Part shown: positions 32,469 to 45,300 of the stretch, one piece after another
Layout: each line of letters starts with the position of its first letter
Numbering within the stretch: the stretch's first letter is position 1
Assembly: GCA_012862575.1 (NCBI GenBank)
Contig: BLSF01000022.1
Coordinates: 62,001 to 126,000 of the forward strand
Direction: 5' to 3'
From: Parietichytrium sp. I65-24A
Lineage: Eukaryota > Sar > Bigyra > Thraustochytrida > Thraustochytriidae
Length of the DNA: 64,000 nucleotides
Notes under the pieces: model-generated
What the model was told of the DNA's origin: nothing
The model's input: only the letters and a program-made list of their open reading frames with translations
Database searches by the model: none
Position numbers and translations under genes: made by a program

Positions 32469-34400
32469 TCATGGCTCGATGGCTTCTGCCATTAGATCGC
32501 CAGATAGATTGGAATTACTCTGAAAGGGATTTTCGACGGCCCCGAAACCAGCTTGCTCATGGATAATGAAAATCAGAGATGTGACGCTCCATATCAGCAC
32601 GGCAAATACAGCAACGTTGCTCTGGAAGGGTGACTTGTAGGGGTTGGTATAATTCTTGAGCGCACTGGCGCTTTGTCTGCGCGCGGAAACAACCAGCCAG
32701 CATGGGAAGAGGAACTCGAGGGCCAGGCCCGCATAGCTCCCAGTGAATTCGACAATCACGCTCACATCACTTACAACGTACGCAATCCCAATTGGGGGCA
32801 CTGCTACCAGGAGAGAGTGCCAGAGTTTGACTTCTCCGCTATTGGAAGTTCCCGCCACGGATGCTTCCGACGCAACTTTACCATTCTCCCTTTCCAGTAG
32901 GTTCGCGCTGTCATCCATTTCATTGCCGGCCTCGTCGTCCTTCTTGCCGGAATCACTGCGCTCCAATCTACTCATTTCCACCTGGACTGGAGCTTGGGCG
33001 TAGGCGCCCTTTGTTGTTTGGCGTCTTCCCCGCAAAACGCCGTAAAAGTAATCAAACCACTGTGCAAGATTATTGCGGGTTGTGATTGCAATCAGCGGGT
33101 AGTTGGTAAAGCAAATGAAGACTGGGAGCAGAGTCAAGAAGTCCGCAAAGAAGGGGTGCTCCTCGTTATTGAAATTGAGAATGTATATTCTCTGAATGGA
33201 GCACGAGAGGTCGTCGTCCTCTGGCTTGCCTGAACAGGTCTTGTCCTGCCACGTCCCGAACGCCAGAAACGCAGTGATGCAGAGTGTCAAATAGCAGCAA
33301 AGGATTGCGACATAGTCCAGCGCCAAAATCCAGACCGCACTTCGCCGGCTTCGATCCTCGATGGGGAAAATGATCGAAGGTATAGAATGATGGCACATGA
33401 ATGAGTATGTCGCAGCGCCAAAGAGTTTTGGGATTGCGTGCCACTCGGTGACAGGTATTGGAACGTCTCTGCGCTGTGCCTGAAGACCGCCTTCATGGTC
33501 AAAGAATCTGGCCAGCGCCAAACATATCATGAACAAGAGCGCCAAGTTTCGGTACGTACATGTGAAAATCTGCAAGTGCTTTGTTTTCTGAAAGTTGAGG
33601 CAAGAGAGGGGTACAACGATCACAGCAAATAGTAATAGCCACGCAGAGTACGCGGACTCTTTGCTTACAGGCACTTCAGAATCCATATACGGTATTGAGA
33701 TAGACTTCCGGTTCCCTGGAAACAGGTTGACAAGGGTCGTGGGCGTAGCCGACGCATATATAGCCAAGTCCCCGTACAGATACAAAGCCGTGATCCCAAC
33801 CAAGACTCGGTACCCGCGAGTACCGAGAAAGAGCTTTGCCATGTCTCCAAGCTCCATTTGAACTCGCAAGTCAAATGGGTCGTCTGCGAGACATTCGCCG
33901 CTTCCGGGACTGCGTACCTCCTGCGACTTTTCGCGTCGCTGGGTGGTTCCGCTCTGTCTCAACACCAGCTTTGGAGCATTTTCTTCTCCAATCGCCTCTC
34001 GACCCTCAGCCCCAGCGCCTTCGTCGCCATCACCCCTATCAAGAACATCTGACTGTCCTTTGCGAAGCGCTATCACCGCATTTCCAATAGCCATGCACTC
34101 CACTACGTATGTAGCTGTAACATATGAGACGCACCCAAGTACCGTCTGCCGCAAAAAAGAAAATACCAAAATACCTCCAAACAACGAATTAGAATTTAGA
34201 AGCCAATGTCGGAACAGAACCCAACCAGTTTCCACACATCGCAAATAACTTACAAGAAACCCAGATGCGAGCAGGTACCCAGCCTCGTGGAACACATACG
34301 GCAGCGTGAGCGCTCCAAAGCCCACCACCAAGTTGAACACATACACAAATCCAACCACTCCCGAGTACCGGCTGCCGTCCGCCACGCCTCCGCCCGCCAT
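32469..34400 (-). CDS. TMEM104: TMEM104-like amino acid transporter family protein, two exons
   Basis: Multi-pass membrane protein of the TMEM104 branch of the amino acid/auxin permease superfamily; substrate unknown. Exon 1 34400-34254 and exon 2 34145-32469 give 607 residues. The 108-base intron (GTAAGT...CAG) is a multiple of three with no in-frame stop, so an unspliced frame also reads through. Removing it restores the family's first helices (AGYLLASGFL joined to TVLGCVSYVTATYVVECMA), the same spacing as known TMEM104 proteins. Other hallmarks: MAGGGVADG start, YSGVVGFVYVFNLVVGFGAL, VQMELGDMAKLF, LYLYGDLAIYA, NFQKTKHLQI, YSFMCHHSIPSII and the GSYAGLALEFLFPCWLV end. Two acidic or Ser-rich insertions (about 70-150 and 470-510) are likely cytosolic loops. 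Confidence 0.92.
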   Translation of the reverse strand: MAGGGVADGSRYSGVVGFVYVFNLVVGFGALTLPYVFHEAGYLLASGFLVSYLRCVETGWVLFRHWLLNSNSLFGGILVFSFLRQTVLGCVSYVTATYVVECMAIGNAVIALRKGQSDVLDRGDGDEGAGAEGREAIGEENAPKLVLRQSGTTQRREKSQEVRSPGSGECLADDPFDLRVQMELGDMAKLFLGTRGYRVLVGITALYLYGDLAIYASATPTTLVNLFPGNRKSISIPYMDSEVPVSKESAYSAWLLLFAVIVVPLSCLNFQKTKHLQIFTCTYRNLALLFMICLALARFFDHEGGLQAQRRDVPIPVTEWHAIPKLFGAATYSFMCHHSIPSIIFPIEDRSRRSAVWILALDYVAILCCYLTLCITAFLAFGTWQDKTCSGKPEDDDLSCSIQRIYILNFNNEEHPFFADFLTLLPVFICFTNYPLIAITTRNNLAQWFDYFYGVLRGRRQTTKGAYAQAPVQVEMSRLERSDSGKKDDEAGNEMDDSANLLERENGKVASEASVAGTSNSGEVKLWHSLLVAVPPIGIAYVVSDVSVIVEFTGSYAGLALEFLFPCWLVVSARRQSASALKNYTNPYKSPFQSNVAVFAVLIWSVTSLIFIIHEQAGFGAVENPFQSNSNLSGDLMAEAIEP

Positions 34401-35392
34401 GCCCACACTAATCTATGTCCCCTCAACACTGAAAACACTCAAAACAATCAAAACAATCAACACACCGCGGGCACTATCGTATCGCCACCTCTTCCCGAGA
34501 CAACTTTCAGAGAATCACGTCCAGCCTTTGACTCTGTTCTCACACAAGAGCAACTTGAACCAACTATGACCAACTGCTCAATTGAAACAAAACCGAACAA
34601 CAAATTATATACTTTTGGAGAGCGCTGCAGTTGTGGTTGTGTGGTCTGGTGTTTCAGACTATCACTCGCGCCAACGGAGGAGGGCGCTTTCCCCCTCTGC
34701 TGATTCGCAGAGTACGTCACCAAAGTTTTCGTTAATTGCGCGTACTGCTTCGCGATTTTGCGATGTATGTGAGAGTAATGTGGTCTTCGTGCACTGTCTT
34801 CTCCGTGTTACTGTTTGTAATAAACGCGCCTACACTCACATAGTCATAAGGAATTGATTGAGTATCATTAATCTAGACTTTTAATAGTGGTATGACTATA
34901 TGGACGATCTTCGTATTGAGACATAGTCGCCTCCTTTCCCTTCACTAATATTACTTATCTTATTCTCATTGAACGCTGAACCGCGTGTGGCGATGTATAA
35001 AAAAGCTTCGATGTACTAGGAATGTGAAGTAGCCTCTTACGCGTAACGTGCGTGGAATTTACCTATGGTTAACTATAGCCTCTCACTCGGTGACTTACAA
35101 GAGATACAAAGTGTCCTCGCGACTATCACTGACATCAGACAAAACAATAAGGTCCGTACGCCGTCACGCACAGCTCACCTTCTCAGATCTAACAATCTAG
35201 CTACTAGATAGCTAGTAGTCTACTTCTGTTCTGTTAGAACAGGGGAAAAAGTTTTGATATTTTTGAAAAGCAGAGTGTCCTCGCGTACCTCTTTTTTTTT
35301 TCTGCGTACATTTGGAGAGCAAGTTGCATAGGTCGAGCTGATAAGAATCACGCAAGTTGTAGCGGAGAAAGGTAGTATTCGGCAAAAGAGCA
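34401..35392. other. Divergent intergenic region TMEM104/TRAPPC5
   Basis: AT-rich, divergent promoters expected. No gene or RNA is recognised in it. Confidence 0.6.
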
Positions 35393-36193
35393 ATGGATAT
35401 CGTGAGCAGACCTCTGGGGAATGGCAGCAAAGTAGTGGGACGCAGTGCGTTCTCGTTGCTGTTTGCGGAGATGTTTCAATACTGCCAGCAGAGAGTGGCG
35501 GACGCGCAGGGGCTTGAAGAAAAGTGCGTTGTTGATTGTTCTATTTTTTATTTTTTTTTGTTGTTGTTGTTTCGTGCGCGCTCTGTGCATTGCGAATTGT
35601 TTGTTTGTTCCAAATTGTTTGTTTGTTCCGTGCGCAGACTGATGCCAAGGAGAATGTGTTTGTGATTGCAGGCTCAAGGAGATGGGACACAGCGTAGGCG
35701 CGAGGATGCTGAATTTGATCACTATTAGGGATAAGCTGAAGAAGAGGGAGACGACCCCGGTGGGTATGCTGCGATTCATCACATCAGTAAGTTGCTGGAG
35801 CCCTTTGCATGGATACGCGATTAATGTTTGCGTGTCTGGCTAACAAACTTTGTCATACAACCGCAGACTTGTTGGAAGGCGTTTTATGGCAGGGAGACCA
35901 ACTCTCTGCAAAGGAGCACAAGTAATGAATTTGAGTACTTTATTTACGAGAACGATCCACTCCCAAACCAGTACATCTCTGTGCCTCGCGAATTACAAGG
36001 CCACATCAACTGTGCTTCGTTCAATGCCGGCTTGATCCGCGGCCTCTTAGATGCTGCGCAGTTTCCCGCTCAGGTGCGCGCTGTGATCCCGCCTCAAACG
36101 GATGCAAACAAGAATGGCGGAAGAAATAATACAGTAGCGTACATTATCAAGTTTGACCAGAGCGTGGTCACAAGGGAACAGCAACGCAAGTGA
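35393..36193 (+). CDS. TRAPPC5: TRAPP complex subunit 5 (Trs31), three exons
   Basis: Bet3-family subunit of the TRAPP tethering complexes, which act as Rab1/Ypt1 exchange factors in ER-to-Golgi traffic. Exons 35393-35523, 35672-35786 and 35867-36193; introns 148 bases (GTGCGT...CAG) and 80 bases (GTAAGT...CAG), the first splitting a Lys codon. The protein has 190 residues, matching the family's usual 185-195. Motifs: SAFSLLFAEMFQYCQQRV, MGHSVGARMLNLI, TCWKAFYGRETNSL, YISVPRELQGHINCASFNAGLIRGLL and the IIKFDQSVV strand near the end. The ATG lies at the start of the frame. A GTGAGT donor overlaps the last codons, so an alternative terminal exon is possible (see findings). It converges on the dynein gene with 115 bases between stop codons. 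Confidence 0.93.
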
Positions 36194-36308
36194 GTCTCGT
36201 ATCATCTCATATTATAAAATTGTTTTATCAATGTTCTGAATGTAATTTTATAAATCCAATACCACAAGTACCTTTCCTCGAATCAATTCAGGGCTGCTTC
36301 TTCTTTTT

Positions 36309-39300
36309 CTAGCGCAAGAAGAAGCCGACTCCAGAGAGAATCCACTTAGACGCACTCTCTCCCTTGCGCATTGGAACGTCAAGTTCAAGCAACATGGTCT
36401 CGCGGTCAAGGCTCTTGTACAGCGGCAAAGATACACAGCTTCCTGTTGCTCTGATTGCAGAAGCTTCGTCAACAGACGTAAATGCTAAATGGCAAGTCGG
36501 GGCCGAAACCACCTCTGCTGCATCCGACTCTGGCTCTCGGAGACGATCTCCCTCAAGAATGGCGCCTTGCATCATGAGGCCTTCCACGCTGACGGAGAGC
36601 GCACAGTTGCGGAGAGAGTCTTGGGACCAAGATGAAATGAGCGCAAGCCCGTCCATTGAGCATTGCATTTTGCGAGCGGTCTGCTGTCTAAGCGCGTTTA
36701 GGAAGGTTCCCGGATTGAAGAGCTCGGAGAGGTCAAACGGATGCTCGAATATGGAGCCCTTCTCGCACCTTTGCACCCATGAGCGAAGCGCGTTGCGCCG
36801 GGATGCGAGCCCGCGAAGCCATTCCAGAGGAGCACTTGGGCCTTCCCAAATGCCTGTCCACTCGGAAGGTACCTGGTGCTGCATCAAAGTGGTCGCACAA
36901 GCTAAAATCTGTGGCGACAAAAGACCCGATCCAGCCACCACAGCTGAAATACTACGGATCATGCGATCGACCTTCTTGACAATCGTTGTGGCGAGCTTTT
37001 CTTCAAGCAAAACAAACGCATGCACCGGATCAGACGCCACCTCTTCTCCTCGCCGGTTACTCTTGCTGTCAATGAAGGCTTTACTCAACAGACCATCGCT
37101 TGAGCCTCCGGAGCTCTGAATAAGGCGCTCCCAGCCCTTCAATACTGGCTGGAGCTTCCTCTTCCATTCTTCCCGGTCGAAGCTGCTCGAGCCACCAAGC
37201 ACGGCAGAGAGCGACTTGAGGGAAGAAACCGTCTCGGTAGACCTTGCGCGCTGGACTGACCTTTCGATGTTTGCTGGCAAGCCGAAAACCACAGGTGAAT
37301 CAGTGTCTTCGAGCTCCCCAATCCAATCGAGGTAGCTTTGTTTCTCCACGGACGGAGGTGGAAGCTCGAGGCCATCTACAAGCTGGGTTCCCCTCTTCCC
37401 TTCCAAGAGCGCATCAGTAAAGTATTTCGAAAGATACGCACGGAGCACCCGAAGGTCGAAGGGATTGTCGATTCGCCCACCATAGACGGAATTCTCCATA
37501 AGCCCATGGATGTAGGACCAGTCGATGGTGCCATCGCCATCACCTTTCTCCTCTCCTCCGGAGCCACCTTTTGCGATGGTCTCCACGGCAAGCTGCAAAA
37601 CTCCAAGACCGGAGCGCAAGTCTCCAAAGGAAAACTCGTAAAACTTGGTCCAGCCTTGGGGGATATATGTTCTGCGCTCCTGCATGAGAGCGTGCAGCCA
37701 TGCGAGCAAAAACATAAGCTTCGCCTGCAGTTCTCCGCCGCCCTCGATAGCGTCTTGATTCCAAGATCCGTATGTGCGCTGGAGATTCTTTTTGATACCT
37801 GGAGGGGCCTCGAACGTGACCTTCAAGCTTTGCTGCAATAAAATTGGCGAAAAGTTTGCAGACTCTTCCGTTGATAGCCACAATCGAAAGCCATCGTGCT
37901 TGTTGTCAAGAGAGTTAAACTCCTTCTCAAGTCTAGGAATCCATGCGGAGACAAGATGCAGATTCTTGAGACAGAGCCAGTCTCCATTTCGCGCAGCTTC
38001 ACGCAACATCGTGATCGCATCGTCGGTCTGGCCGCCGCCCATGGCCAACTCAAAGTACTTGTCTTGACCAATTGTCTTTGCAGCGTACTCTTGCAGCTCT
38101 GCCGTTGGGTCAGCCCCCGGAGTGGCGATCAGAAGAACTGGAGTGTCCTTGTCTCCAGTGATTTGATCCGTGGACTCCACCAGCGCCGGAATGGACGTTG
38201 GGGGAGGCGACAAAGATTCTACATCAAGAGCGTCGTTGCAGAACATGCTCATTGCGGACTCCAAGCGGTCTGGGCGAAGAGCAAAGGTCACCAACACCCT
38301 CTGAAACGCGCTAAGCCCCACGCTTGAAGGAAAGATCTTTTCGCATTCTGGGTGGCGGCCCCACTTGGCCCAATCGCTTGCCTTTTGGCCGTTGAGGTCC
38401 ATCTTCGAGAAGAGCCGAGGAAAAGTCTCGCGAAAGCTTTCGATCACCGAACCACGGTCAGGCGCCGCCCACGAAGGCAGAGTGGTGGAGTCCCCACGGG
38501 AAGAAGACTTTTCTTCGTCCTCCACGCCATCCTTGCCTTCTCCGTCGTGTTTGGACCTCGACGAGTTCAACGTCGACATCGAGACTCCCTCCCCAACAAG
38601 AAACTCCCATTCCCCCTGCTGGAAAAGCTGTGGGCGAATGTTCCGCACCAAGTGCATGGCAAACATCAACCTATGACGCTTAAACAAGGCCCGGCCGCAA
38701 AAGTAGAGCACCCGCTTCTCAAGTGACCCAATCAGAAGATCCATCTTGCTAGTGATGTCGTCTGTTCCAGTGTATCCGGCTAACGTTGATCGGAACAGCT
38801 TGATGAATGACTGCAGCGAAAACTGATACATGTGGTTCGCCTTGGACAGGCTGGTGATGGTAAAGTAGAGCTGCGAGCCGGCGTGGGCAAATGAGCGGTA
38901 CTGGTCGCGCTCTTTGTCCAGTCGAATAGATACCTTTGCGGAGTTTTCCAACGAAACGGAGACCTCCGCGCTCTTTTCCTTCGTCTTGGACAACGTGTCC
39001 AACAGAGCCTGGTTTTCAAGCAGGTTTCCTTCGCTGGCCGCCAGGGTGTCGAGGAGCTCTTTCTCGAGGTCGGACAACTGCACTTTGAACTCTTCTTCCT
39101 GCTTCAATACGTCGGACTTTTGTTGCTCCAGCTCAGGCTGCTCATGCTGCACTGTGACGCCAAGTAATTGACCTTCCAAGCCGGACCGTGTGACTGTAAA
39201 GTTGACTTCGCACACCAAAGATGAAGCATCCGGCGGGAGATTAGGCTCTGGGTTCCTGGTAACAAGGATCAGCTGAAACTTTTCGTTGTAATCAATCAGC

Positions 39301-42300
39301 TTGTCTCCAACCTGTACAACCCAGCGAGGTCCTTGGCGCTTCAGATCGCGACGAATTAGGGGAAAGAGCATCGGCTCTACACCGTCGACTTCGGTGATGA
39401 CAAGAGTCTTTCCGAAACGCACTGACAGCTCAACCTGATTCACGAATCGCGAATCTTGCTGAGGCACCACCTCGTAACTGGTTCCTTCAGCTCTTGAGAG
39501 GTGAGACTTGATCCATCTGGTCGCAGCCGAAGCGGGATCGACAACAAACGGGCATCTGCTACCCGGACCGTTCAAAATAATGATGGCATTCTCCATGCTC
39601 AGATCATCCCCAGGCAGACTCTCCATGGACTTCCATACCAGCATTTCTGACTCCGAGCTCAGAATGCGCTTGACATCAAAGCCCTGCTCATGTGGAGCCT
39701 CATCGCCTTCCTTGCCTTCCCTTGCACCAGATGTTTCTCCGAGATGGCAAAAGTCTCGGCTCCACTTCTTGATCTCAAGTTCACGAACATCTTCCGTCGT
39801 CTTGCCAAGATAGTTTACGAAGGCTGCAGAGAGAAGAATTCGCATCGGCAGAGTGCCCATTATCCTTCTCAACTCATCTGCTTGGTTGGACCACCGTTCT
39901 TTCTCCCCACCTAGCTCTTTAAGCAACTTCTCCGCTTTTTCCAAGGTAGCTTCGGTATCTTGAAGCTTAATGTTGAGCTCCGTCGCCTCTTTGGTTGTCT
40001 TCTTGAAGTTGTCTTGCAATCCTTTTACTCGTCCATCAATTTCTTTGAGCTCCTCCTCGCACTCCTGCATGCGCTGTTGAGCGCCTTCTAGAGCGCGAGT
40101 CGCTTCGTCCAGCTCAGCTTCTAGTGGCTGAATTTTCTCCAGCACCAAGCTATACCTGATGTTTGCTTTGACCCAAGCTGCAAACGGCGCCGCAGCCACA
40201 GAGACACGCTGGATTGTTGCCTTTTCGAACGAGTTAGCCTTGTTCCGCAGTAAATTCATGACTTGGTTTCGGATATCGTTTGTGATCCTGTGTGTATCAA
40301 AGTTGAGGATATCTTCCTTAACTCCACGGTTTCCCAAAAACTTTTTCATTGACAACCAAGAGGTATCCTTGATTCCAAGAAGCATTAGGACCGCGCTCAA
40401 AACATCTGCAACCGGATCTGGAGGCATCTTGAGACTTCTCAACTCGTTGAGGTTGTCCGACTTGATCTTGCCCACTGCTTCTTTGGCACTTTCGAGAACA
40501 GGCTGGATCTCAGATAACTCGGTTTCAATGTTGGCTTTGCGTGCGAGTGTCTCTTGTTCAGCGCTCTTCAGCTCCTCAGACAGCGTTTCAGTCTCTTTCT
40601 TGGTTTTGCTGGCGAGCTGAAGGGCTTCGGTGATTTCTTCCATCGATTGATCAGCAGCCGCCTGCTTCTTCTGAAGCAAGACTCGCTGCCTACCCGCGTC
40701 TTCGTTCAGCTCGTCCACAGTTTTGGCAGCTTCTTCGAGTTTGGCAAGGCCGCCAAGAAACTGAGACACCTTCTTCTCAATGGCACCTGCCTTCGAGAGG
40801 TGGAGATGCTCAAAGCATTCCAGAAAAGTCACCATTTCTCGAGGGGTCGCTCCGCGTGCTATGCAGGATTCGTGGATTTGCACTGCAGCGTCGCAGAGGG
40901 CTTCTGAGTTCCACTCTTCTGGTGCATCCGGCCCAAAGTATTGTGGGTACAAGAGTCTTGGAAATTCTTCCAATGCGCTTCGACTCCATTCTCCGAACCA
41001 AAGTGTGGAACAGGATGTGTAGAGGGCAGGATTGCTCTCGCATCGGAGGAGGAACTTCTCATTGGTTGGATCCATGGACACTGCGACGTGCAGGTATGTT
41101 TGTACGCGGCGCAGGAAGAACTCGTACGGAGTTCGAACAGAACCGTCGCCAATCTCCTCGTTCATCAACTCTTTGAGCGGATCCAAGAGAGGAACCAGCT
41201 CTTCGTGCTTGTAAAGCCCAGGAACCTCTCCACTGCACAGGAGGGAGTTGAGGGACTCCAAAATCTCTTCCGTAAACAACTGATGGTCTTCGACGTACAG
41301 CAAAGTGTGCTGCCCATCCACTCCCGCACTCTGAATGACCTGCTTCAAGTCATTGCCGAACGCTTTCAGATTCGTGGCTTTATCTCCACAAAGCATGTTT
41401 GGAGTGAAGTATCGCATACCATTCATGTGTGCAGCAAGAATGGTAGCAGTTCGGCGTCCAACTCCGCTTCTTCCGACGAGGAGCAAGGAGCCTCCAGGCT
41501 TGCTCAGCACGCGGTCTACGTAGGCAATATGATCGAGCACTTCTTCGAAAAGCTTTAAATTCAGCTCTTTCTCCTCGCGCTCGTACATCATAATCCCATG
41601 CTCCACAATTGCAGTAAATTCTTCTTGCACGACTTTGCTCAGGATGCGCCCTTCCCGAGATCTTGTCGCGCTTCCAGATGTTCCCGCATCACCAGACTTT
41701 GCCTCGGCCTCCCCGTCCTTTGACTCTGACTGACCCGTGTGAGAGCTTCCCGAGGAAAGGGAGGTGAAGTACGCTCCCTTCAAATCGTCGAGACGAGCAT
41801 TCCACTCTTTGCGAAGCACGGTAGAAAGAACGGAATCAAACCTGCCTTTTGCCTCTGCTCCGACGAGTTTGTCCCGGAAGATTCTTTGCCCCTCGTATGC
41901 AAGAACAGTCAGCAGATCTTCAGCCACAAGGTCATAGCGGAGCAGACCCAAGACCCATTGCGTAAGATCGCGCGGAGTGAAAAGGTAGTGTCGATGTTCG
42001 TCTACGGAGAATTTCGTGCGAACTTGCTTGTAAACGTCGACCATACTCTCTGCAAGCTTTTTAAGATTGGACATGTTGGACCACCTTGGATCGGCGATCT
42101 CTACGCGGCCAAACTCCTCTCCTTCGCTGTTTCTTCCCCCGAGGAACGCGGTCTCCAGAATTGCAGTGTACACGCCGACGAGCTCTTCCGGATTAGGATA
42201 ATCGATATACGCGATACGAACCATCGCAGTGAAGCGCGACGACAACGCGTGGCGTCCGACGGTAGTCGACGGGTTCATGGACGCAACGATGTGAATGCGA

Positions 42301-45300
42301 TCAATTCCCAAAAACTCGAGATTCTCATCATAGAAGCCTTTTTGGGTAATGAGCTGCTGAAGGAAAGCGATGAGCATGCACGTATCGTACATGTCAGGCT
42401 TTGGCAGATTGATGTCTTTGAGGTAAAGGACGAGGCGCTCTGATTCACGCGGGCGATACACTCGACCAGTGTTTGTCGAGAAAAGGGAGCAAGACTGTTG
42501 AATCTTCTGAATGACGTGTTGCGCTGTAGTTTGCGCATTACAGTGGAGAGTGGTAACTCCCGACGCACGTCCTGCTTGCCTAAAGCAGTGGGTAAGCAAC
42601 ATCGTCTTCCCACTTCCCTCCGGACCCACCAAGATGAATGGTTCCATCTTGTCAACCCAGCCCTGAATGAGATCCAGATCTCGCTGAACAGAGACTGTTT
42701 GAATGATTGCACCGCTCTTAGCCAACCGATCAAATTCCCCTTCAAGCTCGTTCTTTGCGGAGTAGGTTGTTAGGACACCACGATCCGCAAAGCACTCGAG
42801 AATCGCTTTCGGGTTTGGTGGCGCCTCTCCCGCCGTCTCGAACATAAATTTGGCAAAATCTTTGCGCGACTCTAGGTCCATATTTCCGCCCAGCCCGCGA
42901 ACCATGCCCAAGATAAACTCCGAACGAGATTTTGCTTTCTCAATGTGGGACAGTCCGTTGTTAACCGTCCCAACCATGGTCGTTTCCACAACAAATGCGT
43001 TCCGATTGAGCACCCAATCCAAGCCGGCGTAAAAGAACTCGTCGATCCATCGGCCCAACGCATCGACGTCGACCTCCCCCTCGCTACTCTTCGACCGAGC
43101 GCTGTCGCTCTGTTTCTGCTTTTTCGCGTTGGAGTCGCTTGCCTTCTGCTCCTCGCTATTACCCTCACTGTCTGCGATTTTGGCGCTTGGAGAGAGCTTA
43201 GACTTGAGCCAGCAAGAGATCAGTCTGCGCACATCTACGTCCTCATCCGACAAGAAGATCATTCCCATACGAGAGATGGTGGCAGGCGACGCAAAGCGCA
43301 GGTCATGCGTCTCGAAGATGAAATTTACATTTGCGCCAAAGGAGATACGCTCACCGTTTGGCATGGTCAATAACTTGTTGTCATCGAGAACAGAGTTGAG
43401 CGACTCAATCCATTCAGGGTCCACATCTCCATCGCAGACGATCCACGACCGAACTTCCTTCGGCTCCTTGACAACTTGCCGGGCAGCGTTGGTGAGAACT
43501 CCATCAAACCATTCTCTTGTATCCATATCCATGTGACCCAAAAGTCTCTCGCGAGGCATGGATTTTGGATTCATAACGTAGGTTTTCACCACCACCCCGG
43601 TTTTCTTGAGCGCGTCACGGAGTACGGACCACAGTGTTGACTTTCCGCACCCGCTAGGCCCAACGACCACGCATCCCATCCGCTGATCAAGGGATTCCTT
43701 CAGCTGCATCATCTTGCGCACTTGAGTGTCGCTGTACTCCAAACCGTAGGCTGGGCTATCGAGAACATCGCGAATTGCGTTTTCAAGGTCTTCGTAGGCC
43801 ACGTCTCTGGACTCTGCGCCAGGGAAGATGTCCCCGATGAGGCCGACGAAGGCTCGCGAGTCCGCGAATGTCAACTTGGACAAGGTGTTGACGCGAATAG
43901 CTTTAATAAGCAACTCGCGCTCCATTTCAGCGTTCACTCCTGCAGCGCCTTCGGCACTTCGCTTGTGCTCGAGGAGAAGCTTGCCGCCAGTGTTGAGCAC
44001 GGCTTTCATAGCACGCAAGCCCCAGTCGTAGTGCAATTGCGGAGACAGCAGCTCCTTCGACAACTGGTACAAAGACACCAGCTTTTGGCCAAGGTCTCGA
44101 GCATCTTGAAAACCTTCCGAATAGAGTATCACCTCCGCAATGAGGTTGTTGTCTGGCCTTGACATTGCTACTGGGCGGAACAGCTGTTTCAAGTTGTCCG
44201 GAAGCTTGGAGCGACCTCCGTATCCCTTTCCTGCAGGATTCATGGTCACGAAAATTCCTGCGTTGCAATCAACATCGATGACTTTGCCGAGTAGTTTGAC
44301 TGACGGCTTGCGCTCTTTGATAGCAGCCTGAATAACTTGAATTTGCTGAGAAACCGCGGAAAGCTGATCTTCTTTCAAACGGTTGAACTCATCAAAGCAT
44401 CCCCACGCGCCACACTTGACGAGCCCCGTGAAAATGCGGCCCATGGATTGAAAGTCAATGCCCTCGTCACAGTTGAAGACAAGGACTTGGCGTCCAAGGC
44501 AACTTCCAAGCGCCTTTACGGATTCGGTTTTTCCAGTTCCTGCAGGACCGTAAGGTGATCCTCCAAAACCCATATGAATACCCTGAGTGAGCGTCAGATA
44601 ACACTTGTCCGTCAGAGGGGTATGTACTAACTTTGCAGCATTTCCCCAGTACTCGTAGGTGTACTTTATCTCGGCATCGCACATTCGAACGACGCATTCG
44701 TTGTTGGTATTCAAGTAGTATCGGAGTTGTTTGTCCCAATGCCAATCCTCAAGAGTAGTCACGTTGGCCTTTTCAAGCTGCTCGCAAACGTCAATGTGGT
44801 GAACAAGGTCGAGAATAAGCGCTTTGACCTTGAGTTGGTTCAACGGCTGTGAGGTCAGGTCGGCACTGGTGTACCCTTGCAGAGTCTTCATGAGAAGCTT
44901 CTGAAGTGCATTGATTTTTCCTTGCTTTATTGCATGCTCACAGCGGGAGGTAAATTTGATGCTTTCGGCAAGACACAACACCTGGCTGGGAAATGCATCC
45001 AAATTGACCTGCTTCTTCTCGTGAACGCACCTTGTCAGTAGAACTTTGAGAGTTCTCCTAACTTCATCACTCAGGTTTTGCAGCCAAGCATCGACGTTGT
45101 CCGAAAGAGCGACCGGGTCTTCTAGGTCCACGCGCTCTCCAGCGGAGGAACAGACAGCAATAATCTTGCTCTGATCTTCGTTGAACAGGACGGAGTTGAT
45201 TCCTTGGAAGAGCTTTTTGAGGTGCGACTGAATGACAGTTGGATTCTTTGCCTGACCAAGAATTTCAAGAAGGTCGTCGTCACCAATGAAGTAAAACCGA

